From Amyelois transitella (taxonomy: Eukaryota > Arthropoda > Insecta > Lepidoptera > Pyralidae): DNA of 64,000 nt. Every line of letters begins with the position of its first letter. Position 1 is the first letter of the stretch. Position numbers and translations under genes: made by a program. The stretch lies in the NCBI RefSeq assembly GCF_032362555.1, contig NC_083522.1, forward strand, positions 6,736,001 to 6,800,000. Reading direction: 5' to 3'. Below the pieces are notes generated by a model. It searched no databases, had not been told where the DNA came from, and saw only the letters and a list, made by a program, of their open reading frames with translations. Shown piece after piece: positions 26,278-39,210 of the stretch.

Positions 26278-29200
26278 ATGTCTAGACAAGAAGAAAGTGA
26301 AGATAATATAAAAGCTAAAATAGATCATTTGTGTGCGGAATTGAATGTTGATTCGACTGCTGCAAATAAAGCTAAGGAATCATTTTTAGAAATCAAGCGT
26401 AATTATACTCTTGATGTAAGTAATTATTTAAGAGCAATTATTGTAATAAAAGAACTAAAATCTGCCTTGTCCATAACTAATAAAATATTTATAACCCTAA
26501 AGTTACAGCCTCTTGTTTTGATGACATCACATGATTGTGTAAAACTGGAGAAATTTTACAAAAATCATGTAATTTACTATGAACATTAATATGGAAAATT
26601 CTTTTATAAACTAAAAATGTGATGTAAAAAATTGTTAAAAGCACCATTTGAAAACTTTGTATGGTTATTATAGACAATTTAAACAATTAAGCAATTCGGG
26701 GAAAGCAACTATGGCATAGTTATTTGCAGTTTGGTTACAAGGTTATACAAGATTTAATAGTAGTAGTAGTTATTCCCTTGCAACAAACCACAAGAAAAGT
26801 ATTCAAGTCTTTGTGTTTAAACTCCTTTCTTCAATAATTCATATCCAGCAATACAAAGTATACACTTCTAAGCCATGCCTTTATAATTTTTAGGGTGATA
26901 TTCAACATTGGATTGCTTGTGGCCTGTATGTTATGTGCTGCACATCACCTTCCACTCAACAATCAAATGCTAAGGCTGATAATTGCATCAGCCTTACTAG
27001 ACTTCTCAGACTTTGTAAGATAAGGTAAATTTCTATGGCATAACTATGTGTTCAAATATTTATAGATGAAATGAAAGAGTAGAATAAAATCACACATACT
27101 CTCACCCAAAGTCTTTCCTTCCCATAGATGTAAATTTAAATGCATTTGACCTCAATCTGCTGGATAGCAAGATGGAGTCTAAGGTTGTACATGCAAGCTT
27201 AAATAGCTTGTTCACGCTTTCCTTCAAAATCCCTTGAAAGAAAAGAATGAAACTTATTGATAAAATACTAACATATAGATCATATAACATGCATTGTTGG
27301 CAACAGGGGAGGTTGACTATAAAAAACTTTACCAAACTAAGTTAAGAATGTTAACAGGATTTGATATATTAAGAGAGGCAGAGAGAGAAAAAAAAGATAA
27401 TTGTACTTTAATTTGTTTGTTGATTCAGATTATCACATTCTTGTTTACTTATGACATTAATAGGAAAAATGAACTTCAATATTTTAATATGGAAAGAAAA
27501 AACTAAAGTCAGAAATTTCACTATTTGCTTTTAAATGATGTTCATTTCAATTTTCTGTTTGCAGTTTATTACAGTTCTTCAGAAAGATTAAATTATGGAT
27601 GGAAATGGCATCAATGTCAACAGACTTCAAAGAGAAGATGGAGACATTGGAACACAAATTTGCTGTGTCCGATAGACTGTTCAGAAAATTCAGACCTTTG
27701 TTCCAAGAAATATTTAATGGGTTTGTTTATATTTTATACTCAATGAAAACTGTAGAATTATTAGTCTGAAAGGTCCTGACAAGTTTCTTTTTGTTATAAT
27801 GAAACTGAATTGCTTTTTTCATAGTATATTATCATAATCCATGAGACAGGCTGATCCAAAATAAATAAGGATATAAAATCTTACACTAGTGAAAATAATG
27901 TTAATATATACATTTTTGTGCATTAGTTGTGAAATATTTAGTAGACATATTAAATAACAACTTACTTTTGCAGCACCCCCACAAACGATGAAATTGATTT
28001 ATTCAAATTCACATGGTGCCTCTACATCTGTGTCAAAGGAGAGTTCCAGAACGCCAATGATTTAGTGGACATGTACCACCTGCTCCTCTCCTGCTTGGAC
28101 CACATCTTTGCTAATGCCTTCATGGCAAAACGGACAGATCTCATAAATCCAAATTTCAAAGGTAAAAATTCTAGGGTAATCTGATGACTAAAGGCTCTAT
28201 CTAGCAACTATGGGATTAAGGTCGAAAAAAAAGAAAAATCTAGGATATCATCAACTCATACCTACACACATATCACATCTTTATCATTTTTGATAAGGAC
28301 ATATCTGAGATTCATCAAGGGCCACATTTTGTTGAACGGCTTTGTGAGTCAATAAGATTCAAATATACTCACAGATTATATTATATGCCGCAAACCATTT
28401 ATATGATGGGTGGATAATGTTAAAGCTACATACATACAAAACACATATGTTTATGTTGGGGGAGACCTATGTCAATAATTGACATGTTGGGGGAGACCTA
28501 TGTCAATAGTTGAATGTTAATTTGACTGAATAAAGGCTAAATATTTATTATACTAGCAGATTGCTAGCTAATCACCTGAAAAGAATCCCAACATAAGCCT
28601 CTGCTTTGATTAGTTTCAAGAGTTAGTATGTAAAGTAAAGTAACAAACTCAAATCTTTCTTCCATTTTCCAGGTTTACCCAGTAATTGGGGTAGTGATAA
28701 CTTCCAAGTGCCGAACAAGCCACCTTGCATCATTTCAATATTCCACCAGATGAGTTATGAGCAGAAACTGATGGTAGAAGCTGCCGCTATGAAAGAGTAC
28801 AGTTACAAACCTGTCATTAAGTCATTTTTTGATAAAGGGGTAAGAGTATTTGAAGAAAAAAACTTATATTTATATATGCAGTTATTATTTTAAATAAGGG
28901 ATATAATAAGAAGGGATATATAATAAGACTATAATAAGTTTCGGTATGTGCTAAGGTATAATTAAAATTAATTGCGGGTGTCGTAAAGGCGACAAAAGCT
29001 CAATAGAACTTTAAGAAAGCTATTGAAAATTCCGATGATTTTGATGTTTATGCTCCAATCCGCAGAAACTTTACTTGCGCTACTTAGGATTTTTGGCTCT
29101 TGTGAGACAACAAGACCCACAAATCCTCATCAAATATCAATATGTTTTTACAGCTGTATTATATAACATGCCTCAGTCTATAGCCTCCAAGATAAAATAG

Positions 29201-32200
29201 CTCTGAATGCAATCAAGAAGTTAAATTAAATAATATATAAATAGTCTTTTCTATGATAAGAAAATATAACTAAAAAGTGCAATATTTATGTTTTTAGATC
29301 TTAAAAGGGCGCGCAGATCAACTATTGGGTCTTTTCGACGGAGGAAATTTTGAAGCTAATTTCAATTCCCTGAATAACTTGTACGAAACTTATGTTTTAA
29401 GTGTAGGAGAATTTGACGAGAGGATATTTTTAAGTAAGTTATATTTCAAACTTTATAAAAAAAATGTACTTACCTATGATAGTTTAAAGGCTTATATAAT
29501 ATATTTATGAAACCTCTTTTCTACTGTCAATTCATAATTTATTATTGTCAAATGACAAGTGTTGATTAAACAAGTTGTTTCTTGTAAATAAACTGCAACT
29601 TTATGCAATTTTTTACACTGTAAATTAAAAACAAGCACTTCTTTATATGCAGAGAACTATGTCGGCCAAAAGCTATTTAAATTCAATATTAACTTGTATA
29701 GTGGACTACCAAGGTACAGCAACACATGTAGCTTTCATTTAAATGCATATAAATACAATTTAATTGTGTCTATTTAAAGGCAATTGAGCCTTTAGTATTT
29801 ATTACCTATTGGTTGTTTTAATGTAAATCTTATCAGGCACACATCACGGTGCGTAGAATCGATTGACCTGCCACCCTGATCCTCTTGAACCAAAAAGTAC
29901 TCATACAATTTTCAATGTTTATACTCCCATCATCTCACAAATATTGTTACAGATAAATAAAACTAAAGTAAGCAATAAAATGTGTTTATATTTTACAGAT
30001 GAATATGCAAGTGAACGACCCGGTGGACAGCCTAATGACGAGATATCAGCCGTTATTCAGAATTTTGGCCCGGTATGTGAATTTTGTTAAATTTAAATAT
30101 ATTTATAAATGTAACATTGAGATAAATGATACAGAATGCGACTTGATTAAGAACCCAGTTAAATCTGTAATTTTTTATTGTGTGGTATTTATTATACATA
30201 GTTCAAACTGCGCCAGTTACAACCTATTAAAATCTGTAATTTTTTACCCGGTTTCGGTGTTCCTGCCGATTTGACATCACTATTTATTTTCTAGTTATAT
30301 TATTACTTAATTTATTACTACTATATTGATGACAATTATGGTTTTCACATCCAAGCGTCAGGTCAATGCTCGGTTGGCCTTTAACAAACCAACCAAGAGA
30401 TTAAGCTAACATAGAGTTATATTGTTACAGAGCGGTCGCACATGCCCGGAGACGCCTCTCTCAGGTCAACGTTATCTGCCGAGCCGAGGCGAGGAACTGA
30501 CTCCCGTGTCCGAGGCGGCCCGCAGTATACAGTGGCTCACCTCCTACCTGCAACACTGCCATCCACAGCCCTCCAGCGATCTCCTGAGATTGTTTGCGTA
30601 AGTAATACATCACTTTTTTATTTATTTATTTTATTAAGACATATATTGCTAATACAAAATACATTGTGTACAAAAAATATAAAATGTAAACTTTAAAATT
30701 GGCGGATTAGTGATCAGTTTCTTGTGACATGTAGGCCTCTTCCAGCTGTTTCCAGTCACTTACCCCTTATCTAACTTTTCTTATCCAAGTTCCTCCAAGA
30801 CATTAATTCTTTTTAACCTCAGTGAAATAATGCTAAGAGAACCTGCACATCAAGTCAACTGCATGTGTAACCAAAATCCAATATCGGCTAGGTTCCTGCA
30901 AAGTTTGTGGAAGTCAGACGGGAGGTGCTTCGTGTTAAAATCTGCCTTACTAAATACATGATCATAATCGAAAGCCCACCCCAGACTCTTCAGAGGTGTT
31001 AGGATGTCACCGGGACTTATTCCAGTAAATAGAAGTCTGAACAATACCATTTGAAACTTATAATCATCACGCACCTTTCCTGAGGTAATCAGAGATTTCA
31101 TTTCATCCGTTTGCCTGTCAATAAAACTAAATATTTTTACAGGGAATGCAATGTAAGTGAAGACACAATAAACAAGAATGTCATAGAGCCATGTCTCGGC
31201 TGGGCCGAGTTGTTCCGGGCTAGGATGAGGGAACTCACCTACAGCGCTGAGACCATCAACCATCGCTGTAACATGGTCACCAGGTTCTATTATAAGATCT
31301 TCGAGCATATTATCAGGACGGAACATAGGAAGAAACCGCAAGTTTCATTACAAGTAAGTTTAAATGTTCTTGTTGAAACAGTTTTTTATATTTATCACAA
31401 AAGTGCATAAAAAAACTATCGATTTACTTTTATTACTGTATAAATTTGACAATAGTTCATCCATATATATATTAAAATCACTGACCGATGTCGATACTTG
31501 AAAAAAATTGTCATTTCACTAAGGGATCATGTATTTAAGTGCCCAAAAACTGTTTGTTTGTACTGTAGTTTGAAAATATTGTTTGCTGTTAGAATGAACT
31601 CTCATATTTTGTGAGCAATCAATATTAGCGGTGCATACCCGGCTATACAAATACAGACTTTAATATCTGTCATCTAGTGCTAGTTACTATCATAATACAA
31701 TAAGGTTTTAAATTTTGTGTCACTGGAAAATTAATCATAATAATAATCTTGTTTCAGGCACTCCTAACGCAAGAGACTTATCAACTAACAGTATACGCTT
31801 GCTGCACGGAAGTCGTTATACACGCGTTCTCCATACACTCACTTCGGTTCCCGGAAGTTCTCAAGATATACAACCTCAGCGCGTTCCATTTCTACAAGAT
31901 CATAGAGTTGGTCGTGCAAATCATCTTTGAGAAGTCTGATAGGGATATCATAAAACATCTTAACACAGTAAGTCTTTGATCAAGTATATATTGGATTCAC
32001 AGATGAGAGCAAAATCAAACAAAAAAAATGTTATTCAAAAATGGATCTTATTATTGTAATATATTAACATCCACTTTGGGACAGACAGTTTTTTTGTTTC
32101 TGATACTTTTTCAGCTAGTTTGTGGTACTACGTCGATTAATTTTTTTCATTAATATTAATAAATAGATAAGAATCCTTCATCCTATATTGATAACACTAT

Positions 32201-35200
32201 GTTCAACTTGTATGTTGTATGTACTATGTTGTATTAGAATAACAAGAGATGGAACTGATACTTCAATTCCCTGAAGTCCTCAAGATATATTAAACAACCT
32301 CAACGAATTGCACTTCTTCAAGGTCATAGAGTTAGTTGTAACAATTTTCGAGTATTTATTGAATTAATTGATATTAATTGTATTTCTCTATTACAGATAG
32401 AAGAAGTGGTGTTAGAATCTGAAGTGTGGAAGTCTGGCAGTCCGCTGTGGAACGCCCTGGAGCGAGCTAACGTTCCTGTCTCTGCAGATGTACAGAATCA
32501 CACCGAGCCTTTAGCTAGTCAGTATTATATACATTATTTATTATCACGCTTGTTTTTTATCACTACAAACACCGCCAGACGATAATATATGTGTCCTGTC
32601 TGTGGCATCGTAGCTTTAAAAGGATGAACCATTTTAATTTTGTTTATAATGTTCCGGAAAGCAGACGGAACTAGCTTCGTGTGAAAACCGGATAAGTCGG
32701 GTAAAATCTCAAAAGGCGCACCCGAGCTCCTCTCAAGGGAGGTGAGGATGCTACTCGGCCTAACGCCAAGACGAAGAAGTTCTGAAAAATTGTGAATACC
32801 AACCAACCAATGGTTTATTAATGGGTTTAAAAACTTTACAATAGAACACCTCCATATCTTCCTCCCTCTTATAGGCTTATAAACCTGAGATTCCTCTTGT
32901 GGGCGATGGGCTAGCAACCTATCTCAATTTGAGTGTCAATTCCATCATGAAGCCATACATCTGAATGTGGTCTTTCAGATTTTTCGAGACTGTTGGCCCT
33001 GTTGGTTGTCTATCCCGCAAGGAATAAAGATGTGACTCTATACACTGAACCTATCTCGTAAAGTACAACTTATTGTAACATTTCAGACGGCATTCAGTCT
33101 CGCGCGGCGCTTGTGGAACACACAAGACGGCAACTGTTCCAAGATAATATACGCCCGGGACAATCGCTATTAGGTAAATTTTCTATATATCACTACATAG
33201 TATCTAAGTCGCTTCTCTGTGTCTGTGTGTAGCTTAGATCTTTTAACGGATTTTGATGCAATTTTTAATAGATAGTAATTCATGAGGAAAGTGTATATGT
33301 ATAAATGCTACCCGTGCGAAGCCGGGGCGGGTAGTATGTGCAAAAGAGGACACTGTCTTATTGGCAGTCAAATGAACGCACAGACTAAACTGCTGGGTGT
33401 AAGGATTAGACGGTCTAAATGTGGAACGTAAGTTCTACTGGTTAAGGTGTGCACTGAAAGAGTATTTCCCAAAAATCCCCGCGAGAACGAGCTAAGCCAC
33501 GGGCGTCTACTAGAGTTTTTAACTAGTCAAAGCTGTTTGGCCTCTGTCAATGCTAGTGTTCTCTTATATATTTGAAGAAGATATATTTTTCATTAATTTC
33601 ATTCTCCATGGCACAAACCAACGTCGGGAATCTGTGAAATTTTGCTTAGGTATTTCATATTATCGTGATTTACATCGATACATAAAATCGTGTTTTTGCC
33701 GTGTGGTTCCCGGTACTTTAGAATAAGACCATTCCATATCTTTCCCATGGATGTCGTAAAATGCGACTCTTAAAATAAATGGCTCATAAACTTGGGATTC
33801 TTTTTGTCGGCGATGAGCTAGCAACCTGGCTATTTGAAACACAATTCGATTAATAAGCAATACAGCTGAACATGACCTTTTAAGACTGCTGGCTCTGCCT
33901 TTCCTGGAAGGGATAGAGACGTGTTTGTATATATATGTTTTTAATATATTAAATTAACCTTTCCAGTGAACGCGGCGAGCCCGAGCGCGGAGCCGGCGTC
34001 GTCCCCGGGGAGCACCCCGCCGCGGCGGCCGCACAACTCACTCGTACTCTTTTTTAGAAAGGTATGCACATGATACTACTTTAGTCATCTTGGGACTTTG
34101 GGGGTGCTACACTGTGGGTTAAGGTTGATATGACACTTATTGGATAAGCTGATAATACTTTAGGTACTAATTAATTAACGAAAATAAAAATCAAATAAAA
34201 CTATATGGCAACTGTTGATGATCGAATATACGTGGGAGGCTTTTGCGCAATACTTCGGCTATTAATTAAAACAAAAATTATTCTTTAGAAAACCAAGTTT
34301 TTCAATTACTTCATGCCACTAGAATTTCAGATCAATTAGTGGTTACAAAATTAAACCTTGAATTAATCAATTTCTAAAATTCCAGTTCTACGGCCTAGCA
34401 GTACTCCGAATGAACGATCTCTGCGGTCGTCTGAGACTAACAAATGAGGATTTAAAACGGAAGATATGGAACTGTCTAGAACATTCCATCACGCACCACA
34501 CCTCGTTGCTGAAGGACCGCCATCTTGATCAGATATTGTTGTGTGCCGTCTACGTCATTTGTAGGGTGAGTGACAAGGATACAATATAGATGTACCCCTT
34601 CACCAACCCATTGCTTTATCAGCCTTTTAGTTATACTCTCGCATTTGCTTTCTTGTAACCTTTCTTTGACTCACTACAAAATCTATTTAGTGTCCCTTTA
34701 GTTTTGTATTTACAGTCCCTTTAGTCTTAAAAATGATATGATGAGTGATGATGATCTAAAGCTGAAGAAACACTGTCTGGAACACTCCATCTCACACCAC
34801 AGCTCCAGCTTGAAAGACCAGATATTGTTATGTGCCGTCTTCGTCATTTGTAGAGTGAGTGGGATAGTGACGCAGCTTAGATCTATCCATCATCAACCTA
34901 TGATTCTACCAACTTTCCGTTTTTTAGACATTGAAATCTTTTTTGATTCTATGAAATCTCTGTAAATTCCCAGTTATGTTTTACTCGCTACCTCTTCTAC
35001 ACGTTACGCCTTGCGAAGATATGCCATCGCCGAATGGTCGCCCGAATCTTCTATGGAGTCTGTATCGGATATTTCTTGTTACTAAATTCCTCATCAAACT
35101 CTAAAAAATATTAAAATAAATCATTAAAATTGTTGATTGGTAAACTGATATTTTTTTGTCAATTACATTTATCAATTAATTAACATAATAAGCTAAATTG

Positions 35201-37235
35201 TTAATTTTCAGGTATGCAACAACGCTTCGAACCCCGTGGAACGGAGTTTCGCGGATATCATGAGATGTTACCGCCTCCGGCCTCTAGCAGACAACCTCGT
35301 CTATAGATATGTGCTGATCGAACCCGCCACAGAAGACAGTGAGTAATTTACTTATAATGATAAACTATTGGCTTTATCTGCCTTGTAAAAGATACAGATT
35401 TAATATCAGTTATGTTAAAAGTGCGAATAAATATCAAAAAGATACTGAATTATGACTCTACCTGCTTGGAGAGTGTGAAATATAATGCTCGAACTGAATT
35501 AAAAACGATAGTAATGTTGCTAAATGTTTTTGCTCATAACATCATGAAAAAGTTTAGCAAGGTTTTGTTATTAAAAATTAATACAGTGTCATACCACATA
35601 GAAGTTAAGAGTAAAAAGGGAAGTGGGGTTAGAAAAGACGAAACCAGTTTTTCCCCGGTAACATAACTTTCGCATTACATTGACTATTTATCACAACCAA
35701 GTCAGTACGGATCATTGTAACATTTTTGAAGCGTTCTAGATAAAAATAAAAGCATGTTACGTGCGCGTTTAATTGTAAAATTGTATTACATTACTTGTAG
35801 GATTTATATAATGTATTATTATTCCAGAGCCCGCGAGACGAAACGACTTGATAACATTCTACAACGAAGTTTACGTTCCACTTATGCAAAATTACGTGTT
35901 GAGATTCAATGGAAGACATAGAGATGTAAGTTTTATCTATCACATCTATTAGTAGATGACTGAGACACGTGATGTCTGTCTAGACACATAATGACTGAGT
36001 GAAGTGATGACTGACCGAAACACGTGTTGTCCAAAACGGAGATACGTGATGCATGGCTGAGACACATGATGGACTGGACTAATAAAATAATAGTAATGTT
36101 GCCGCAGTTCCAGGACGGGCCGCTGTCGCCGCTGCCGGCGCGGCGCGGCGACGTGTCGTTCTCGCCGGCCGGCCGCCGCGTGTCGGAGCAGCACCAGCTG
36201 TACGTGCGGCCCTTCACGGCGCCGCGCGTCGCCGACTACCAGCTCACCTACTGCTTCAGCAGGAGTCCGGCTAAGGTTACTAACTCTACACAACTACTAA
36301 GGGATAAATAGTAGCCTATATGTTATTCTGGATCTTCAGCTACCTACATACTAAATTTCATCGTAATCGGTTCAGTAGTTTTTGCGTGAAAGAGTAACAA
36401 ACATCCATACTGACATCCTGACATACTCACAATTTTTCGCATTTATGATAATAGTAGGATGTAACCAATATCTATGATGAGCCTTTTCAAAGTTAGGTAC
36501 ATTAATTTGATTGTTATTTTGATACATTCAGGTGACTCAATGTGTTAGATACTGAACGGGCCGAGGGTCTGGGAGTCAGTCACGATTAAAACACCAGATT
36601 TTCAGATCGTGACTTGTCTGGTCGTCGTCTTTTCAGTCAAATCAATGGTCTTGTTTTATTAATCTGTCATTTTTGTTCATCTAAATGTCAAGTCAGAGAG
36701 TATGTCAGTCCATGAAGGCTAAACGGCCGCAAGAGATACAATACGGTTCAGATCCCCTGCAAAAGCTGCAGTGGTCAGGCAGGTGGCGCTTCGTGTAAAA
36801 ACCCGAATGACCCAATTCAGTGAGTGGTCATCGTGATCATAGGCGCATCCCGGTCTGTGCTCCAAAAATATGAGGACGCAACTGTGACTAACGCCACGAG
36901 AATGATATATTACTTTCATCTTTACTTGCGATGCAGTTTTTATTAGATGATCTATTTTTTTAATTTTATCGGTTTCTCCCTTGAAATCACTTCTACTGCA
37001 GACAATTGAATAGTGTCGCAGATTGGAGACTTATATTTATTATGATGTGTTCTGCCGCCAGGATCTCCACGCGATCAACAGCTTGGTGTCGTGCGAGGCG
37101 GCGACGCGGGCGGCGGGCGCGCGGCGCGGCTGCGAGGCGGGCGTGGCGGGCGACGTGCTCAAGCGGCCGCGCTTCTCCGCGCCCAACGTGGCCCGCAAGC
37201 TGCAGGGCGTCGTCAACGACCGCCACGCCGTCTAG
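26278..37235 (+). CDS. Rbf: Retinoblastoma-family pocket protein, complete, 18 coding exons
   Basis: Exons: 26278-26415, 26894-27024, 27565-27720, 27974-28161, 28673-28839, 29298-29433, 29999-30072, 30431-30597, 31143-31353, 31758-31967, 32397-32517, 33087-33173, 33967-34061, 34386-34565, 35212-35338, 35828-35925, 36108-36275, 37062-37235. All phases agree, giving 875 aa (fly Rbf1 is 845). It should repress E2F-driven cell-cycle genes in the nucleus. Residues 1-330 are the cyclin-like N domain ([32 protein letters not shown]). Pocket A starts near 340 (TPLSGQRYL), the spacer is about 550-615, and pocket B runs about 617-760 ([12 protein letters not shown]). The C-terminus has CDK-type SP sites ([26 protein letters not shown]). 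Exons 1-7 are AT-rich while 13, 17 and 18 are very GC-rich. An in-frame ATG at 26125 could add 51 residues. Confidence 0.97.
28453..28514 (+). repeat. 31-bp tandem duplication of a lepidopteran repeat end
   Basis: The motif ATGTTGGGGGAGACCTATGT followed by CAATA occurs at 28453 and again at 28484. It resembles the common lepidopteran LINE 3' motif TTGGGGGAGGCCTATGTCCA. It lies in Rbf intron 4. Confidence 0.7.
30850..31060 (+). repeat. Decayed family C-type repeat in Rbf intron 8
   Basis: It contains GTCAGACGGGAGGTGCTTCG, then TGTTAAAAT and CCACCCCAGACTCTTCAGAG. This is similar in order to copies at 32630-32780 and 36740-36900. The open minus-strand frame 30850-31341 arises from this repeat plus the antisense of Rbf exon 9. 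Confidence 0.5.
32630..33042 (+). repeat. Family C-type fragment followed by 5'-truncated family B element
   Basis: 32630-32780 has GCAGACGGAACTAGCTTCGT and GGCGCACCCGAGCTCCTCTC. From 32868 a family B element begins in mid-sequence (ATAGGCTTATAAACCTGAGA) and ends at about 33042 with GCAAGGAATAAAGATGTGAC. Both are in Rbf intron 11. Confidence 0.65.
33225..33345 (+). repeat. Lepidopteran dispersed repeat in Rbf intron 12
   Basis: It contains TTTAACGGATTTTGATGCAA and ends ACCCGTGCGAAGCCGGGGCG GGTAGT, a border typical of a common lepidopteran repeat. Confidence 0.55.
33698..33936 (+). mobile_element. SINE-like element, family B, in Rbf intron 12
   Basis: It begins GCCGTGTGGTTCCCGGTACT, keeps GGATGTCGTAAAATGCGACT, and ends CTGGAAGGGATAGAGACGTG with a TATA-rich tail just before Rbf exon 13. 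Confidence 0.8.
34722..34857 (+). pseudogene. Decayed tandem duplicate of Rbf exon 14
   Basis: The translation [20 protein letters not shown] followed by [14 protein letters not shown] is clearly homologous to exon 14 (34386-34565: [20 protein letters not shown], then [11 protein letters not shown]). A donor-like AGA|GTGAGT lies at the same place. It has lost the front part of the exon and 12 bp encoding RHLD. The candidate acceptor TTTACAG is followed by an in-frame stop in the phase needed after exon 13, so it could not replace exon 14 cleanly. Intron sequence after the donor also looks partly duplicated. I call it a non-functional relic rather than a mutually exclusive exon. Confidence 0.75.
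36300..36466 (+). repeat. Lepidopteran dispersed repeat in Rbf intron 17
   Basis: It contains TATGTTATTCTGGATCTTCA, AATTTCATCGTAATCGGTTC and AGTAGTTTTTGCGTGAAAGA, a very familiar moth/butterfly repeat, ending ATAATAGTAGGATG. Confidence 0.7.
36735..36905 (+). repeat. Family C-type fragment in Rbf intron 17
   Basis: It shows GGTGGCGCTTCGTGTAAAAA, then CCCAATTCAG and GGCGCATCCCGGTCTGTGCT. This is the same block order as in the other intronic copies of Rbf. Confidence 0.55.
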
Positions 37236-39210
37236 AGGTGCGTACTGCGTACTCACCGCCGCGGCTGCGTTGCGGCCGCTCTTGATTCATCCTTAATGGT
37301 GTTGCTTCAGTCAAAGGTTCACTATCTATCCTACTACCCTACCCTAGGATATTTAATATGTTATGTAACCTTTTACTTATAAAAATGTATTGATTGATAA
37401 TGTGGTCAAATACTGTTCGAAGTGAGAGTTAAACCAATAAGTTTTGCAACAAGACGCTGTTAATTTCTTATTATTTTATTTTTCATTAGTTTGCTTTAAA
37501 ACAGTAGAATTTAAATCAAACCAGAAATGTTACCTAGAATTCAGTTAGATTCAAAAATTACATAACATGGTTTTAATATACTTTTTTCCTTGTTTTCAGG
37601 TCATACCACATTTCAAAGAAAATGAACTTTTATTTATTAAATTTACCAAAACTTTTTGCTTTTTAGCTCTCTAGCTGCCTCTTTTCTTATTGATTGACGA
37701 ATTTAAATATACCATTAAATCATTTTATTGAAATTACCAAAAAATCTTTAGAATTAAGTACAATTTGTAAAGTGCGGACTAAATTTATTTTCTTTATAAT
37801 TATTTAAGAGGCATCTCCCAAATTTTTTAAAAGCAATCTTATTTTTTGTGAGCCTGTTCTACTGGGGTGGGCGATATTTAAGCAAAAAGCTATAGAGCTT
37901 AAATTTAAAAACGGTAGATTAAAATGATCTCATTTTATGAGCAATATAAGCCATATTAAAAATTTGCTCATTACTATTGTATTATACAATTTCCGCTTAT
38001 TAATTAGCTGCATAACGGATATTTTTTTATAAAGACGTTAGTCACAAAGCCTACATTGGAGTCGTCGGACATATTATTTTAATATAAGTAAAAATGAAGC
38101 AAGGGACCCAAATCGATAAAAATTATGGTTATATATGACCCTTTTCATTATAAGTGACAAAAATACAATAACACGAATCATTCCTGTGTAACTTTTAATA
38201 TTTGACCTAGTAAACGTCTTAAAAATTACGGTACGCAAACTTAAAAATCGAGAAGGTTTTTTTTTGTTTTTTTTTTCATGAATCAGTAATTTTATTTGTA
38301 TCGCTACACAACTAGTTTTAGTGACTTCCTTCGCTTTTTTTGTATATAAAATTGGTGCATGGTGTATATTTTGACAAGTCATTAATTTTATAGCTACCTA
38401 CATAAATAAAACATTGTAACACTTGTGCTTATATTGGTCATTCGTCAAGAAGTTTGCAATAATGTGTAAACAATTTTCTTTTTTCATAGTTCCTTCATTA
38501 TCTAAATTATATTATTAGAAATGTATATTTTATTTTCTTCCATTAATGCTATATAAGTCAAAATCAATTTGTTTTAACTTAGATTAGAACATTTTATCAT
38601 GTATACTTCATCTTATGTTTACTCAACTATGATTTTATAAAAACAAATATATATTTGCAATTAGTTATAAGAAGTATATGTTACTTCTTCCGAAGTATAC
38701 TTCCGAAGTAAATAAATTATAAAATTAATTTATCTGGGTTTTATTTTTATGATTTGCACATTGGGAAGATTGGTTAGAAATGAAAGTAGAAAACTTCTTT
38801 GCATGTTTTTTTAATTATCTCATTTACATACACTTCAAAGTTGTTTCTACATACGCTTATGTCTACGCTAGAGACTACATTATTTAATCCCAATCTGATT
38901 GACAAATATATCGCTTATGAACCTGTGCACATTATGTATATTCATAATAAGTACAATGATAATAAGATACAGATTGATAAAAGTGGATTATTTTCACTAT
39001 GTGCCGAAAAGCTTAATGTTAAACATAAACCAGAACATTATTCCAAAACGTGTGAATAATGCACTAGTTAGCGCCGTAAATGCATATTTGTGTCGATCCA
39101 AAAATGTATAAACTAGCGCGTTCATAGAAAATTGTGTATTAAAGAAGATAGAATAAAATAGAAAATTTAGAAGAAATGCTAGAACTTTAAAAAAAGAAAA
39201 GAAAAGAAAA
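37236..39210. other. 3' UTR and intergenic region after Rbf
   Basis: AT-rich sequence holding the Rbf 3' UTR and spacer. Possible poly(A) signals AATAAA occur near 38402 and 38710. A small repeated motif CTTCCGAAGTATACTTCCGA sits near 38685-38710. I see no further gene. Confidence 0.5.

Noticed and set aside
30850-31341. 163-aa minus-strand frame in the Rbf gene
   Set aside because: It is the antisense of Rbf exon 9 fused to a degraded dispersed repeat; the plus strand has the pocket domain.
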